A DNA stretch of 64,000 nucleotides from Cynocephalus volans (GCF_027409185.1 NC_084464.1:75636095-75700094); one strand, 5' to 3'. Shown: positions 1-11,735, counted from the first letter of the stretch. A program made the numbers and translations. The notes: generated from the letters alone by a model not told the origin.

Positions 1-385
1 TGTATTAAGTTATAGATATGTGTGTGACATCTAATATTGAATAGACAGCTGGATACACAGTCTAAGGTTCAGCGAAAAGGACTGGACTGGAGATGTAAAT
101 TTTAGATTTGTCACTTTATAGGTACTATTTAAAACCACGAAAATGGTGAGATCACCACAGGAGACATTATAAAGAGAGAGGAGAGGGGAGCCCACAAATC
201 CCAATATTAAGAAATCAGATAAAAAAGGTTTGAGAAGGAGATTTAAAAGGAAATCCCAAACGGTGTGAAATCAGGGAAACCAATATTCATAAGTGAGAGT
301 TTCAAGAAGAAAATGGTAAGCTACAGGAAATGCATTTTACTGAAAGTTGAGTTAGAAAGAGAGAAAAGGATTTTTCATATGCATG

Positions 386-470
386 TATTGAAACAACAAA
401 CTGTACCCCATAAAAATGTGCAATGAAAAAAAATAGAAGAAAAACCCTTAAAAAATAAATTTTAAAAAAT
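386..470 (+). mobile_element. LINE-1 3' tail fragment
   Basis: The stretch resembles the last bases of a LINE-1 3'UTR, with a CTGTACCCCATAAA-like block followed by an A-rich tail. No clear target-site duplication was found. It is too short to assign to a subfamily. Confidence 0.45.
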
Positions 471-867
471 GCATTTTTCTTTCAAGTTCTTACTGAACTT
501 GGTGAGAGACATTTCAGTGGCGTGATGAAATGGCAATTCTTCAATAACTAGAATATTTAGTCAACTAACCACAAAATCTTATTCTTCAAACACTTTGGAT
601 CAGTGACATTGAAGCTGAGAGCTATGATCCTCTAAGTGGCTCAAGGAAATAGTTGGGAGATGTCAAGATTGAATTCATGTGCTTATGACTATATATTTCC
701 TTGCTTCTTTGTTGCTGTAATGGAGACCAAAGCTGTAATGAACATAAATTTCTAGGATGCTTTGGCACTTCTCTATTGTCCAAATACTAATATCAACTTC
801 AGACTGAAGAGACAAGTATAATTATCGTTTCTTAATGTGTATAGCAAGCAATTACAGTAGCAGTTGC

Positions 868-1062
868 CTTTTGAACATTTACTGTGGTCAAGGCCCCATA
901 CTATGCACTTTATATGCATTAAATAATTAATTTATTCCTAGTATTATACCCACTTTGAAGATGAATAAATTAAGGCTTAGAGAAGTTACATTATTTGTTC
1001 ACAAGTGACAGAGCCCAGACTGATGAAGCCATGATTTTAACCACTATGTCATACTGCTAATT
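868..1062 (-). repeat. MIR SINE (ancient)
   Basis: The order of blocks matches MIR read in reverse: a 'tatgcactttatatgcatt' core, a degraded 'attttacagatgaggaaact' block near 955-975, an 'agagaagttacattatttg' block, then 'acagagcccagactgatg' and 'ttaaccactatgtcatactgc'. Divergence is high, as expected for this mammal-wide family. Confidence 0.75.
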
Positions 1063-1088
1063 TATCAACTAAGAGGAATCACTATGGT

Positions 1089-1206
1089 TAAAAATACAAT
1101 CACAGGGAAAAGGAGGAATTGGTAAAGGGACATGAAAATCAACTACGTTGTATATTGATAAAGTAAAATAAAAATAAATAAATAAATAAATAAAAATACA
1201 ATCACA
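1089..1206 (+). mobile_element. Very short LINE-1 3' tail insertion with target-site duplication
   Basis: About 87 bp (1105-1191) repeat the last bases of the LINE-1 whose 3' end is near 18220-18310 (read on the minus strand there): 'gaggaattggtaaaggg', 'acatgaaaatcaa' and 'ttgtatattgataaa', followed by an (AAAT)n tail. It is flanked by a perfect 15-bp direct repeat, 'aaaaatacaatcaca', at 1090-1104 and 1192-1206. This is the signature of target-primed reverse transcription with extreme 5' truncation. The intact duplication suggests a fairly recent insertion. Confidence 0.85.
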
Positions 1207-1661
1207 CATTTCTCTAAAAATTAGACCAATATTTGTGAGTCCATTTATTTGAAATAGAATTAATTTCTTTAACAGTTACCAACTGACTTGAAATATCTAG
1301 GATATGTTCGCAAAGTCACATGAGGATTGGGACTATATCTAGATGAGAGAATTCAAAAGAAATGACATAAAACCAGCTGTTTGATATTTAGAACCACACA
1401 TACAGTTTTAATGTTGGAATTGCTGCTTCTAACTATTCATTCAGAAAGTTCTAAAATCTTGAATTAATTTTAAAATGCTGATCTTAGTGTATTTGGCACA
1501 TGCCAAATGGTGCCTTTATTTTTTTCTAAAAAGTTTCTATCGACTGAATTTAGACATTGGTATGATAAATTCTTTTATATTTGACTCTTGGTTAAACTTT
1601 GAATGATGGAAAACAAGTGGTATAACATTTATTTGAATACTTAGAACTCAGAATAGCTATG

Positions 1662-1740
1662 AGGGAACTTCAGAAAGTTTGTGGAAAAATAGAATTATAA
1701 GATAATATAAATATTTTCTTGAATTCCTTGAAGCACCCTT
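1662..1740. mobile_element. Short palindromic MITE-like element
   Basis: About 79 bp whose two ends are inverted copies of one another: 'gggaacttcagaaagtttgt' on the left, and on the right the reverse complement of a similar 'gggtgcttcaaggaattcaa'. This is the layout of a mariner-type miniature inverted-repeat element. The family name is not assigned. Confidence 0.5.
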
Positions 1741-2073
1741 GTATTCTAATAATACTGAAATTGTCAAATACACTGAGAGAGCCATTGTATATTTTACTTG
1801 CAATTTATTTCCATGTTAGTCACTTTACTACAAAAAAATAACTTAAATGATATTTAAGTTTGCCATCACGAGGATTCTATTTACCAATTCTTTTACTGTA
1901 ATACCTATGGAGTAGAAATATACATTCAGAAAGACAAACAATATGGGAAGTGACACATTAATATTAAATATGATGCCAATAGTAGGTTCAGGTGAGGTAG
2001 ATATTGCATATATCCATTTTATCTTTAAATATAAGGAAAGATTACTTTTCACATGTCCACTAATCACTTTAGT

Positions 2074-2097
2074 AATCACTTTAGTAGTAAAGTGATT
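2074..2097. repeat. Perfect short inverted repeat
   Basis: Ten-base arms ('aatcacttta' and its complement) flank a 4-base loop, inside a locally duplicated ATCACTTTAGTA motif. No function is inferred. Confidence 0.6.
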
Positions 2098-2249
2098 AAA
2101 GTAGTAATCCCTTTAATTCAATTCAGTAAAAACATAATTAAGTTTATAGAAAATGTAGTGACATGAGTTAAGCCAATATGTAAAACTCATATTCAAAGAG
2201 AAAACAGAATTGTAAGTAATAAAATCATACTTTAAAACGTGAATCATTG

Positions 2250-3745
2250 CATATAACACCAAAAGCATAGACAAAAATAAATAAATAAAATGGAGTATGT
2301 AGAACTAAAAAACGCCTGTGCATTAAAAGGATACAATCAACAAAGTAAAAAGGTAACCCATGGAATGGGAAAAAATATTTCCAAATCAGGAACCTGATGA
2401 AAAGTTAATATCCAGAATATATGAAGAATTTTTCTACAATTCAGCAACATAAAAACAAACAACTGTGTTAAAAAAAAATGGGCAAAAGATTTGAATAGAC
2501 ATTTTTCCAAAGAAAATATACAAATGGCCAATAAGCAAATGAAAAGATGCTCAACATCACTAATAATTAGGGAAATGCAAATCAAAACCATGGTGAGATA
2601 CTATCATACACCCATTAGGGTGGCAATTATATATTAAAAAAAAAGAATAGAAAATAACAAGTGTTATCAAAGATATGGAGAAGTTGGAACCTTCGTGCAT
2701 TGTAAAATGATGCAGCTACTATGGAAAATAGTATGGTAGTTCCTCAGAAAATTAAAAATAGAATTACCATATGAATCAATAATTCAATGTCTAGATATAC
2801 ACCCAAAAAAATTGAAAGCAGGGACTCAAACAGATATTTGTACATCCATGTTTATGACAGCATTATTCATAACAGCCAAAAGATGGGAACAACCCAAATG
2901 TACATCAGTATATGAATGAGTAAACAAAATGTGGTATATGAATGCAATGGAATATTATTCAGCCTTAAAAAGGAAGGAAATTCTGACATATGATGAAACA
3001 TGACAATATCCATGACAACATGTAGGACATTATGCTAAGTGAAATACAGTCACAAAAAGACAAATACTATATGATTCCACTTACATGAGCTACCTAAGGT
3101 AGTCAAATTCATAGAGACAGAAAGTAGAATGATGGCTACCAGGGGTTGAGCAAGAGGGGAATATGAAGTTATTGTTCAATGGGCACAGAGTTTAATTTTT
3201 TTAAATTAATTAATTATTATTATTTTTTCACACTAAGGTATTGCAGAACAGTGGATGGGAGTGGGGGATGGGGGGGGAGTGGAGGTAGAGGTGGGGAGGC
3301 CGGGCTGGCCCATGGCTGGTGCCTTTGCTAGTTTGGCTGCAGAGAGCAGGGAGGCATGGCTGAGGCCTGTAGGAGCCCGGGGAGGTTTCTGGTGATGGCT
3401 CAGTCGTTGCTGGGCTAGATGAGAACACTGGGGGACATGGTTGAGGCTCTCGGCACCCCCCACCCAAGCTTAGGGGCCCAGAGGGCTTCTGGCTGTGGGT
3501 AGGTCATCACTGGGCTGGATACAGAGGTTGGGGGTGTGTGGCTGAAGCCCTTGGCATTCCCACCTCACCTGGGCTCGGGAGCCTGGGGGACTTGTTTCAG
3601 TTCTGAAAAATAAAAAGAGTTATGGATGGCAGTGACAGTTGTACAACAATGTGAACATACTTAATTCCACTGAACTGTGCACTTAAAAATGGTTAAGAAT
3701 GTAAATTTCATATTATGTTTATTTTACCACAATTAAAAAAAATAA
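2250..3745 (+). mobile_element. 5'-truncated ancient LINE-1 (ORF2 3' part and 3'UTR)
   Basis: Blocks typical of LINE-1 ORF2 C-terminus and 3'UTR occur in order on the + strand: 'ccaaaagcatagacaaa', 'aatatccagaatatatgaag', 'atgggcaaaagatttgaata', 'gggaaatgcaaatcaaaacc', 'ggaatattattcagcc', and finally 'gaactgtgcacttaaaaatgg' near the A-rich end. Reading frames are badly broken. A GC-rich element (3194-3594) interrupts the 3'UTR after 'cacagagttt'. This is an old L1M-type copy in the same orientation as COL19A1. Confidence 0.85.
3194..3594 (-). mobile_element. GC-rich internally repetitive retroelement, copy 1
   Basis: About 400 bp of GC-rich sequence interrupt the LINE-1 3'UTR, which stops at 'cacagagttt' and resumes at 'tttcagttctgaaaaat'. 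The left end is T/A-rich (3194-3228), so the element is read on the minus strand with an A-rich 3' tail. The body repeats a unit of about 100 bp; the related blocks 'cagtcgttgctgggct' (3401) and 'ggtcatcactgggctgg' (3501) mark two successive units. A homologous copy lies at 33913-34319. The long proline- and serine-rich open frames here are a by-product of base composition. Family unknown to me. Confidence 0.7.
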
Positions 3746-4048
3746 TAATATAAATCATTGTAAATGGTATGGCTTTAAAAAACCTAAAAGAAGAGAAAAT
3801 TTAAGTTATGAGAGGCTATATCAATATTGATAATTAACTACAAACTAACATGAAAATATTTTCATAGCTCTTTCACACAGAATAAGGTATATATTGATGT
3901 ATTACATGTAATTACATATAATCATGTATCATATAATTATATGTAATATAAAAAATTTATTGTTCTCTTTAATGATGAGGATTTTCTGGAGATGATGAAA
4001 GGAGCTTTGCACAAGAAACTCAATTTGAACATTTTTTGTCTGTTGCAG

Positions 4049-4175
4049 ATCTGTGGCCACTTGTTCACATGGTTTCAAGGCACAATGAAACGCACTGGCT
4101 CCTGGAAAATCTGGCTTTGGGTGGTCATGTTCCTGTTTCCGGCTTCCACTTCTGTGACAGTCAGGGACAAGCCAG
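4049..4175 (+). CDS. COL19A1: COL19A1 first coding exon: 5' leader and signal peptide
   Basis: The exon has an acceptor (pyrimidine tract and CAG at 4046-4048) and a donor GTATCC at 4176. Translation is placed at the ATG at 4085, which has A at -3, because it opens a typical signal peptide: basic N-end MKRTGSWK, hydrophobic core around residues 9-19, and a small-residue cleavage site ASTS followed by VTVRDK. It gives 30 codons plus one base (phase 1), after 36 bases of leader. The residues closely match what I recall of human collagen XIX. This protein is a secreted FACIT collagen of basement-membrane zones, with roles reported in smooth-muscle differentiation and synapse formation. An out-of-frame ATG at 4069 overlaps the start. 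In human the start codon lies, as I recall, in exon 2, so a non-coding exon upstream is inferred. Confidence 0.93.
4069..4175 (+). promoter_or_regulatory. Overlapping upstream ORF in the COL19A1 leader (first part)
   Basis: An ATG at 4069 (C at -3, G at +4) lies 16 bases before the main start and in another frame. It stays open to the exon end. After splicing it continues into the next exon and stops at TAA 16441-16443, giving about 55 codons. By general knowledge of overlapping upstream ORFs it could lower translation from the main start. Whether the leader is used as drawn is inferred. Confidence 0.55.
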
Positions 4176-5611
4176 GTATCCAGGCCACCTCTTTGCCCCA
4201 TCACCAAATGTTATTTATAGTCTTTAAATCCTTTACAAAAATCATTAAAATAGATCTTGTTAATGTTGGAGAGGTCATAGTACAGAATAAATAACAATTC
4301 ATTGTTTTCGCCCGTTGACCTACATGATGCTCATCAAGAATTTCTAACATTACTGTAGCTCATTTTTTTCATATGTATATTATATTTGACTAATTAGCTT
4401 TTTCTTCTGTCGTTGATATTTACAAATATAAATAAATATGTACATATGTGTCTCTGTGCATGTATATATGACATTATATATCTTTCCTTTCCTCCTTTAA
4501 GAATTACTTATTCAAGTTACAAGTACAGAAACTCATCACCAATTAGGATTAATGAGGACCTATCCAAACTTAATTAGGGAAAAGTGAAAAACAGAAAAGG
4601 AAATACAGTTTAATTATATGTCAGTTCTCTGGTATCTCAGATAAGGCAAACAAAAGGTTGCCAGATCTTTAGAGCACTTTTTGAACTAAATAGATAATAT
4701 TTATTTGCAATTGTTAAATTTATCAATCTTCTCATAAATATTTCCAAAGGGCTTAAAGGCAATATAAAATATTACTCCCACCTCTGATTTTTAAAGTTTA
4801 TTATGTGGTTAATTTGAAAAACTTTTCTTGAACATCGAGTATGTGTAAGTTACTAATCTGGATGTAATTCATATTACAATGTTGAATTAGACCCATTGCA
4901 GAAGCCATTTGCTAGAGAAAGAGAAACTTCAACTCCCCTTCTATGCAAAGGATCACATGTAATGTATGATGATGATGATAATCACATGTGATGATGTATT
5001 CTGAGGCTGTGAGTCTTATTGTGCTTATTCTTTTGACTATTTCTTTAATCATTTTTGCTAAAGGCATAAACTCCGTCTGGTAGAGAGTTTTGAATTTGAG
5101 GCACACCTAAAATAAAAACAATCACTTATAACAATATAAAAAATCTTAATCTTTCATAAGACTTTATGATTTTTTACTAATTTGGCAGTAGATACATTTC
5201 CTAAAATAATCCACATGAAAGTTTGAATATTCTATTATTGTATAAAAGACATCCTGTGGCTGTCATACAGTTTTCAGGGAAAACACTTTTTTCTTAGTAA
5301 GAAATAAATCAGTAGTGACTCATGGCAGCCACAGCTATGTTAAGAAAAAGAAAGAAAGAAAATAAATACATAGGGCAGAGGAGTTTATTCTGATAATGTT
5401 GCTCCTCTTCTCAATTTCTTTACGTCTCTTCTTAAGAAACATAGTAGGTGATGTACTTTGCAATTTAAGCAGAAAGGATAGGACTCTTAGAAAGGAGAAT
5501 GAATCTTTGGTTGAGTAGGACATAGTTTCTAGGGACATGCTAGTGTGTCATAAATAAATCATCAAGAATGATGACAATGATTTGAAGGCCTATGTAATTG
5601 ATATTTCGGTT

Positions 5612-5790
5612 TTAGCATGAGCACGAATCACCTGAGGTACAATTCCTGAATCCCACTCTTCCATATTCCCATTACGTGGCTAAGGATGGGGTGGGATTCA
5701 GTAGTTTACATCTTTAACAAGCTACCCAGACGAATCTATGTGGGATATCCGAGGAAAACACTTGGAGAATCATTCTCCTTTGAGATAATT
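5612..5790 (-). mobile_element. MER5A-like hAT DNA transposon fossil
   Basis: Blocks 'gcacgaatcacctgaggtac', 'cctgaatcccactc', 'ggatggggtgggattcagta', 'aacaagctacccagacgaat' and 'acttggagaatcat' correspond in order to the non-autonomous MER5A family with its symmetric ends. No transposase is encoded. Strand is uncertain because the ends are inverted copies. Confidence 0.6.
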
Positions 5791-5914
5791 AACTGACATT
5801 TCATTTTTCCTTCTTTCTTTTTTTCCCCCCTCAGCTGGTTATCTTACATTTTATGCCACCAGGTTCCTTTTATTTTATCTTTTGTTGTTTTATTTTATTT
5901 TTTGCCTTTGATAA

Positions 5915-6080
5915 CCTTTTTTATTGTGGTAAGAACACTTAACATGAGATCTGTACTCATATATGATATATGATAAGTGTATAGTACAGTGTTGTTAACT
6001 ATGAGCACAATGTTGTACAGCAGATCTCTGGAATTTAGTGATCTTGCATAACTGAAATTTCCCCATCTTGGGATTCCCCT
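5915..6080 (-). mobile_element. LINE-1 3'UTR fragment
   Basis: The sequence reads 'ttattgtggtaagaacactt', then 'gtgtatagtacagtgttgtt' and 'atgttgtacagcagatctct', then 'cttgcataactgaaa'. This is the reverse complement of the 3'UTR of L1M-type elements. It is a short, isolated piece. Confidence 0.65.
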
Positions 6081-8159
6081 GAATGTTTTGCTTTTGTAGG
6101 TTTAGTATCTCTATTCTTTAATGAGGTTGTATTGTATATAGGACTACCAAAATGCATATATTCTGGTCCAATTTACTTTATCAAATTAATCTCTCTGAAA
6201 GATTTTCCTAAAAGCGTGAGTTCAAAATTGGTCTGAATACTAATGAGATTCACGTAATGTGAAGCACTATGAGTGATGAATAAAGGAAAAAGAATCAAAG
6301 TTGATTTTTATCATACTATGTGGTAGAAGTTGCTCGTGAAGCAACATATACTGAACGTGCCATGGAAATTGCTTAACTTCAAGTATCGTTTGCATTAATT
6401 GAAAATGTCAGCACAACACTGTCAAAAGGATTATTGAAGAGTATGACATGCTGGGCATGGCCTGGCAGTGGCTCTTCTTGTGTCTTGTGTATCTCATTCA
6501 CAGTGCAAGCTTCCCTTTTTAGTTTCCTCATGTGCAGACCTGTGTGTGTGGTCACTAACCATTTACCGGAGGGAAGTGATTACAGCTAAAAATAAAATAT
6601 AACAAATCTGAGGGAGAGCTAGGATTTCAGCTCTGGAGTCTGTGAAGTTGTCAACAGTTTACTATTAAATCTAAATATATGAAGGATAAATTGAGTCTTT
6701 AATGGCTTTACTTTAACTCTATGGTATGTTTAATGATTAGTTGGAATATTGTCCCAATTGGGACAGAATTCAAGAGTAATATGGAGAGATTAAATAGCAA
6801 CTTGAATTTTAAAATCTTGAAGATATTAGAATTCAGTCATTTCATATTATTTTATTAATTTTATTATTATATGGAGATTATGGGATAAAGCATATTTGTA
6901 TATTTTCATACTGCAGATGAACTTCAATTTAAATTGTGATAGTTTTAGCTTAGTTAGTTGTCAAAGTCAGGAAGAGAATTGTATTAAAATATATAAGTGC
7001 TAGGTAAACTCAAAACTTGCTTTAATAAGTTGCTTAAAACTGATTTCCCTGTGATAGCAGCCTGTGTACCAAATAATTAAAGTTTGCTCTACTTCCTTAA
7101 TCTGTTCTAAGGCAAAACAAATTATCACTGATAACAAAAAAAAAAAAAAAAAAAACCCCAGGAAACCAGAGGAAAAAACAGGCTGAATAAATAGAGATGA
7201 CAAAACAGAATTCCATTTAAATAATATATTTTTTAAATTTATGATAAAACTCCAGGTTAAGTGTCTAGATTGAATTAATTATGAACTTAGGCCCAGAACT
7301 ATACACATAAATCCTTCTAAGCTAGTTTTCTATTAATTGCAAGGAAAAACTATTATTCTGAAATATGGATTTTACTAATTGACAAACACTTCACTCTTAA
7401 ACTCAGTATAAAGTGTGCTGTCACATAGAGAATTTTATTTTGTGTTTTTAAGAATTTCTTGTGTTCAATATGGTACCATGTAAAACTCCTAGCATTGACA
7501 AATGTACTTTGTGACTCCTAAGGTTGGAAAGTGAAAGAGAGCTCCACAATGATTAGATAAAGAATGTAGCCCCTAACCAGATATTTTCCTTTGGAGGAAT
7601 AATTTTGGGTCACAGATAAACATGAAATTCTGTGACCTTTTGTGACTCTTTGTTAAAATAGCTGTGTTCTCATTTTTTTCTTGTTTGGTCATTTTTCCAT
7701 ATTATTTGCATAATATTCTGTCCTTATTTTTGTTAAACAGCGTTTTTCTCCCAACGTAGGATACTCGAAATTCTCTTAGAGGTATTGGCAAAGTATGAAG
7801 TGTAGAAAAAAAGGTCTGAAGGTCACTACTAACAATGAAACGAAGAGACCTGCTTTCCCCTCTATCCAATAAGAAGACTTAAAAAAAAAAAAAGAAAGCA
7901 AAACACCTAAAGGCTCTTGTTTTCATACATTTATGCAAAGAAAACAAACCAGTTTCTACATCTGTGGTAAATTATTGCTCTTTACCTTCCCCAACTCTAA
8001 TCTTCTTTAATGCAGAGAAGATGGATAAAAAGAACTTCTATCAAGCCAGGCAGATTTTAATTGTGATTTTATAGGTGATAATAATAATTCCATATATATT
8101 ACATGTACTCCTGAGGATACGAAGAAATAGGGAAACCAAAGTAGGATAAATGGACAAGA

Positions 8160-8640
8160 AAAGAGATATGCTGCAATTTCTCAGGGGATAGTCCTTGCCC
8201 CTCTTCTCTTCCTGTCTCACTCCCTATGTGATCTCATCTATCCCCGTGGTGTAAGTATGATTTGTATGTCAACTTCTGCCAAATTTACTTCATAGCCTGG
8301 ACCACTGTTTTGAGTTCCATAACTGCCTATTCAATAACTTCGGTTTTTGAATTTCTTAGTGACACCTCAAACTTAATGTTTCTAAGTCCTCCTTCCTCCC
8401 ACCTCAGATTAATTTACTCCCTGCCAAATGTCCTTTTATTTCTTCAGTGGAATTCTCTTCAGTAAACTAAACTTTTATCCAGCTAAGCAAGTCAATTCTC
8501 CCTCCTCTCTGCATTTGACTCATCAACACATCCTATCAGTTCTTATATCTCAATTCCTTCCTGTTTTTTCCAACTTCACTGTTGATCTCTTTAGTCCAAG
8601 CTACTGTTATATTTGGCCTCACAGAGTATAGGCTTGCAAG
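8160..8640 (+). mobile_element. L2 LINE fragment (RT region)
   Basis: The pyrimidine-rich text follows the L2 coding region in sense orientation: 'ctatgtgatctcatctatcc', 'tgtcaacttctgccaaattt', 'gacacctcaaacttaatg' and 'catcctatcagttctta'. Frames are broken. It is an ancient mammal-wide element. Confidence 0.65.
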
Positions 8641-8835
8641 TAGGGTTGCCAGATAAAATACATGATGCCCAGATAAATTTGAAGTTTAGATAAACAATGA
8701 AAAAAATTTTTAATACACGTACGTTCCAAGTATTGCATAAGACATACTTATACTAAAAATATTTTTGTGATTTAGCTGACATTCAAGTTTAATTGGGAAT
8801 TTTGTATTTTATTTGCTTGTATTTGGAAATCCTAT
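8640..8835. mobile_element. Palindromic DNA-transposon fossil
   Basis: The left half starts 'agggttgccagataaaatac', and the right half ends with a diverged reverse complement of it ('tgtattttatttgcttgtat'). The centre carries 'aagtattgcataagacatac'. The whole is a decayed long palindrome, as in non-autonomous DNA transposons. I have seen this repeat type in mammals but do not assign a name. Confidence 0.6.
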
Positions 8836-8869
8836 ATGATATAAGGTAAGGAGAGGTTATTTTATTACA

Positions 8870-9060
8870 TAGAGTGGTCAGGGAAGGCTCTCTTCATGTG
8901 GGTACATTTTAGCAGAGACATGAAGACTGCGAGAGAATGAGGTACATGAACAGCTGGAGAGCAGTTAGTACCAAGGCCCTGAGGCAGGGGCATGCTTGGC
9001 ATATGGGAGAAATAGCATAAAAGCCAGGAGTCAAGTGAATAAGGGAGAGTTAGTGAGGGG
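8870..9060 (-). mobile_element. L2 LINE fragment
   Basis: The block 'gtggtcagggaaggctctct', then 'agcagagacatgaagactg' and 'caaggccctgaggcaggggc', is the reverse complement of the L2 coding region. It is short and diverged. Confidence 0.65.
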
Positions 9061-9394
9061 ATACATACTACTCAGAAATGGATCTATGCTTTGTATGTTG
9101 TTCAAATATGATTTCTAAGCCTTTAAGTTAAAAGGCTAGACCTTGAACTCTGGTAAATTCACCAAAGCAATAAATATTGCTCTGTGAGACTTCTTGGGAA
9201 ATGGTTAACCCTTGCCCTGTAGGACTATCTCCAGATATGTGAATATTCAATCTTCTGAATTTATACCTTTCAGTACCTCTCAGTGAGCCTTAATTCACAG
9301 GTAACTGAATATATAATATTGTGTTATTCATAATACACTATTAGTAAAGTACAAATGCGTGGAGATATATAGCAGTTTAGCAATTGTAAAACAT

Positions 9395-10800
9395 AGAAGA
9401 GCCAAAGGCTGCCCCCTCCATTCAGAAGCAGGCAAGAGAGCATGCCCGGGGTCCTAGGCAGGAGTGAAGGGCAGCACCCCCTGCCCAGAAACAGGCAAGA
9501 CAGCACACCAAAAACACCATCACAGTGGCCCATCACAGCCACTGCCACAGACACGGCTGCCAAAAAAGCAGTATCATATCATAGCAGTAGCCACAGCCAC
9601 CATGCACATGTCCCACCAGACACTCGACTGCAATGACACAAGGAGAGTAACCAACAGAGACTGGAAAAAGAAGAGGACATCTCTCTCCTCAAGCCCTCCC
9701 CAGAGTAATAGAAGAAGCAACTGCTCTACCAGATGACCATACGTCAACATAGAGATACCAGAAATAAGAAAATCCAAGAAAATATGATACCACCAAAAGA
9801 ATACAGTAATTCTCAAATACCAGACCCTATAAAGCAGGAAACTCTCATAATGATTGAAAAGGAATTTCAATCAACAATCTTAAGGAAAGTCACTGAGATA
9901 TGAGAGGACTCAGTTAGGCAATCCAGGATATGAAGGAAGAAATTTATAGAGTTTAATATCTTTAAAAAAAATTGTAGCAGAACTTATGGAACTGAAAGAT
10001 TTACTCAGAAAAATAACAAACATAATGGACAGCTTAAGCAGCAGGCTAGAACAAACAGAAGAAAGAATTTCTGATCTCAAAGATAGTCTTTTTGAAATAA
10101 CTCAGGTGGGAAAAAAGGAAATAAGAATATTTTAAAATGAAGACAATCTAAGAGAAATAGACAACCTCAAGCACACAAACATTTGAATCATGGTGTTTCA
10201 GAAGTGGAGGAGAAAGGAAAAGACATGGAAAACCTATTCGATGAAATAGTAATGGAAAACTTCCCAGGCGTAGAGAGAGACACAGACCTTCAGATCGAGG
10301 AGGCTCAAAGATTCCCAAACAGATTCAACCCAAAAAAGAACTTCTCCAAGACACGTTATAGTCAAACTGGCAAAGCTCAAAGACAAAGAATCTTAAAAGA
10401 AGCAAGAGAAAAGTGTCAAGTCACCTGTAAGGAACCCCTATCAGACTTACAGCAGACTGTTCAACAGAAACCCTACAGGCCAGAAGAAAATGGAATGATA
10501 TATTCAAAATACTAAAAGAAAAAAACTGCCAGCCAAGAATACTATACCCAGCAAGGCTATTGCTCAGAAATGAGGGGGAAATAGTGTATTTTCCAGATAA
10601 ACAAAAGTTGCGGGAGTTCACCACCACCCAACCAGCCCTACAAGAAATCCTCAAGGGAGTCCTCCATCTGGAATTAGTAAAATGATAATCACTACCACAA
10701 ATACACAAGAAAGAACAAAACCCACTGGTAGAACAAAAATGTAAACAAGAAAGAGAAAGAAGTTAAATACTACCATCACAAAAAACCATAATGACAATGT
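9395..10800 (+). mobile_element. LINE-1 5' part: 5'UTR and ORF1 remnant
   Basis: The left end carries two similar units about 62 bp apart (9409-9444 and 9471-9506, each with 'cagaa.caggcaaga.agca'), probably 5'UTR monomers. A decayed ORF1 follows. Its start region (about 9735-9790, 'agatgaccatacgtcaacat') matches the ORF1 start of the LINE-1 ending at 37520. The element stops around 10800, before ORF2, where an oppositely oriented LINE-1 piece begins, so it is a 5' fragment or a rearranged copy. It is in the same orientation as COL19A1. Confidence 0.75.
10183..10515 (+). pseudogene. LINE-1 ORF1 remnant (central and C-terminal domains)
   Basis: A 110-codon open stretch begins MNHGVSEVEEKGKDMENLFD and continues through an ENFPGV block and a 'RILKEAREKCQVTCKEP' block. 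This matches the RNA-binding core of LINE-1 ORF1p, the nucleic-acid chaperone of the retrotransposition particle. The N-terminal coiled-coil region lies upstream in other frames (9740-10180) and has stops. The frame is lost at the C-terminus. No function is expected. Confidence 0.75.
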
Positions 10801-10802
10801 AA

Positions 10803-11330
10803 TAATGCCCCTGCTTTATTTCTGATTTTAATAATTTTGGTCTTTCTTTTTTTCTTGGTCAATCTAGATACAGATTTACAAATTTTGTTCATGTTTTTAA
10901 AGAATCACCTTTGGGTTTTGTTGATTTTCTCTGCTGTTTTTTAATTCCCTATTTCATATATTTCTGTTGTAATCTTTGTAATTTCCTACTTATATTTGCT
11001 TTTGATTTAGTTTGCTCTTCTTTTTCTATTTCCTCAAGGTAGAAGTTTACATTACTGATTTGAGATTTTTCTTATTTTTAATGTGTTTAAAACTATAAAT
11101 TTTCCTCTAAGCACTGCATGAGCCCTGCATCTTATACATTTTGATATGTTACGCTTTGATTTTTACCTCAAAGTACTTTCTAATTTCCCTGTAATTTTTC
11201 TTTTTACCCATTGTTTATTTAGGAAAGTGTTGTTTAATTTCCACGTGTGTGAAGGTTTCTGAATTTCTTCCTGTCGTGGTCAGAGAACATATTTTCTATG
11301 ATCTTAGTCTTTTTAAATGTATTTTGTTTT
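10803..11330 (-). mobile_element. LINE-1 ORF2 fragment
   Basis: The T-rich sequence is the reverse complement of the LINE-1 ORF2 region between endonuclease and reverse transcriptase. Diagnostic blocks are 'aactataaattttcctctaa', 'tgatatgttacgctttgatt', 'aatttccctgtaatttt', 'ttgtttaatttccacgtgtg' and 'gtggtcagagaacat'. No reading frame survives. It abuts the oppositely oriented piece at 9395-10800. Confidence 0.7.
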
Positions 11331-11735
11331 GTGGCCAAAAATAAATTTTTAAAAAATAGTAATTCTTCCAAAAAATAAAAGTTATATCTTTACCAGACAC
11401 ATTATATGTTTTCTTTCCCTGTAATTAGTAAACTGGCATAAGTAATGCTAAGAACCCTCAATAATCTATAAAGAGTTAACACAGCCCATTTACATTTATT
11501 TTTTGTATGCCTATAACTTTGATTTTCCCCTTCATAGTGTATAACAGATGACCTTACCTCCGGGCTTTTCCTAAGGCTAGAGGTCTCTGTGGTCACAGAA
11601 AGCAACTAGTCCATTTTTGGTGTGAGCATTGACAACATATACAAATCTTTTAGGTATTAAATCAGGTGAAAAAATGAAAAATTAAAAGAATGGGTTTTAA
11701 CTTGTCTGGGCACCTGAGATGTTTGAGAGGAGAAA

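Larger units (their letters stand above)
1..4048 (+). other. COL19A1: Intron 1 or upstream flank of COL19A1
   Basis: This stretch precedes the first coding exon. That exon begins with a convincing splice acceptor (pyrimidine tract then CAG at 4046-4048), so the region is inferred to be the intron after a non-coding first exon outside the window, as I recall for the human gene. A transcription start within the stretch cannot be excluded, but I see no CpG-rich promoter. Repeats inside it are listed separately. Apart from them, 1-385, 471-867, 1207-1661 and 1741-2249 hold AT-rich sequence in which I recognise nothing. Confidence 0.6.

Noticed and set aside
3228-3467. Proline/serine-rich minus-strand frames
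   Set aside because: These are shadows of the GC-rich repeat element, overlapping in two frames as expected from composition.
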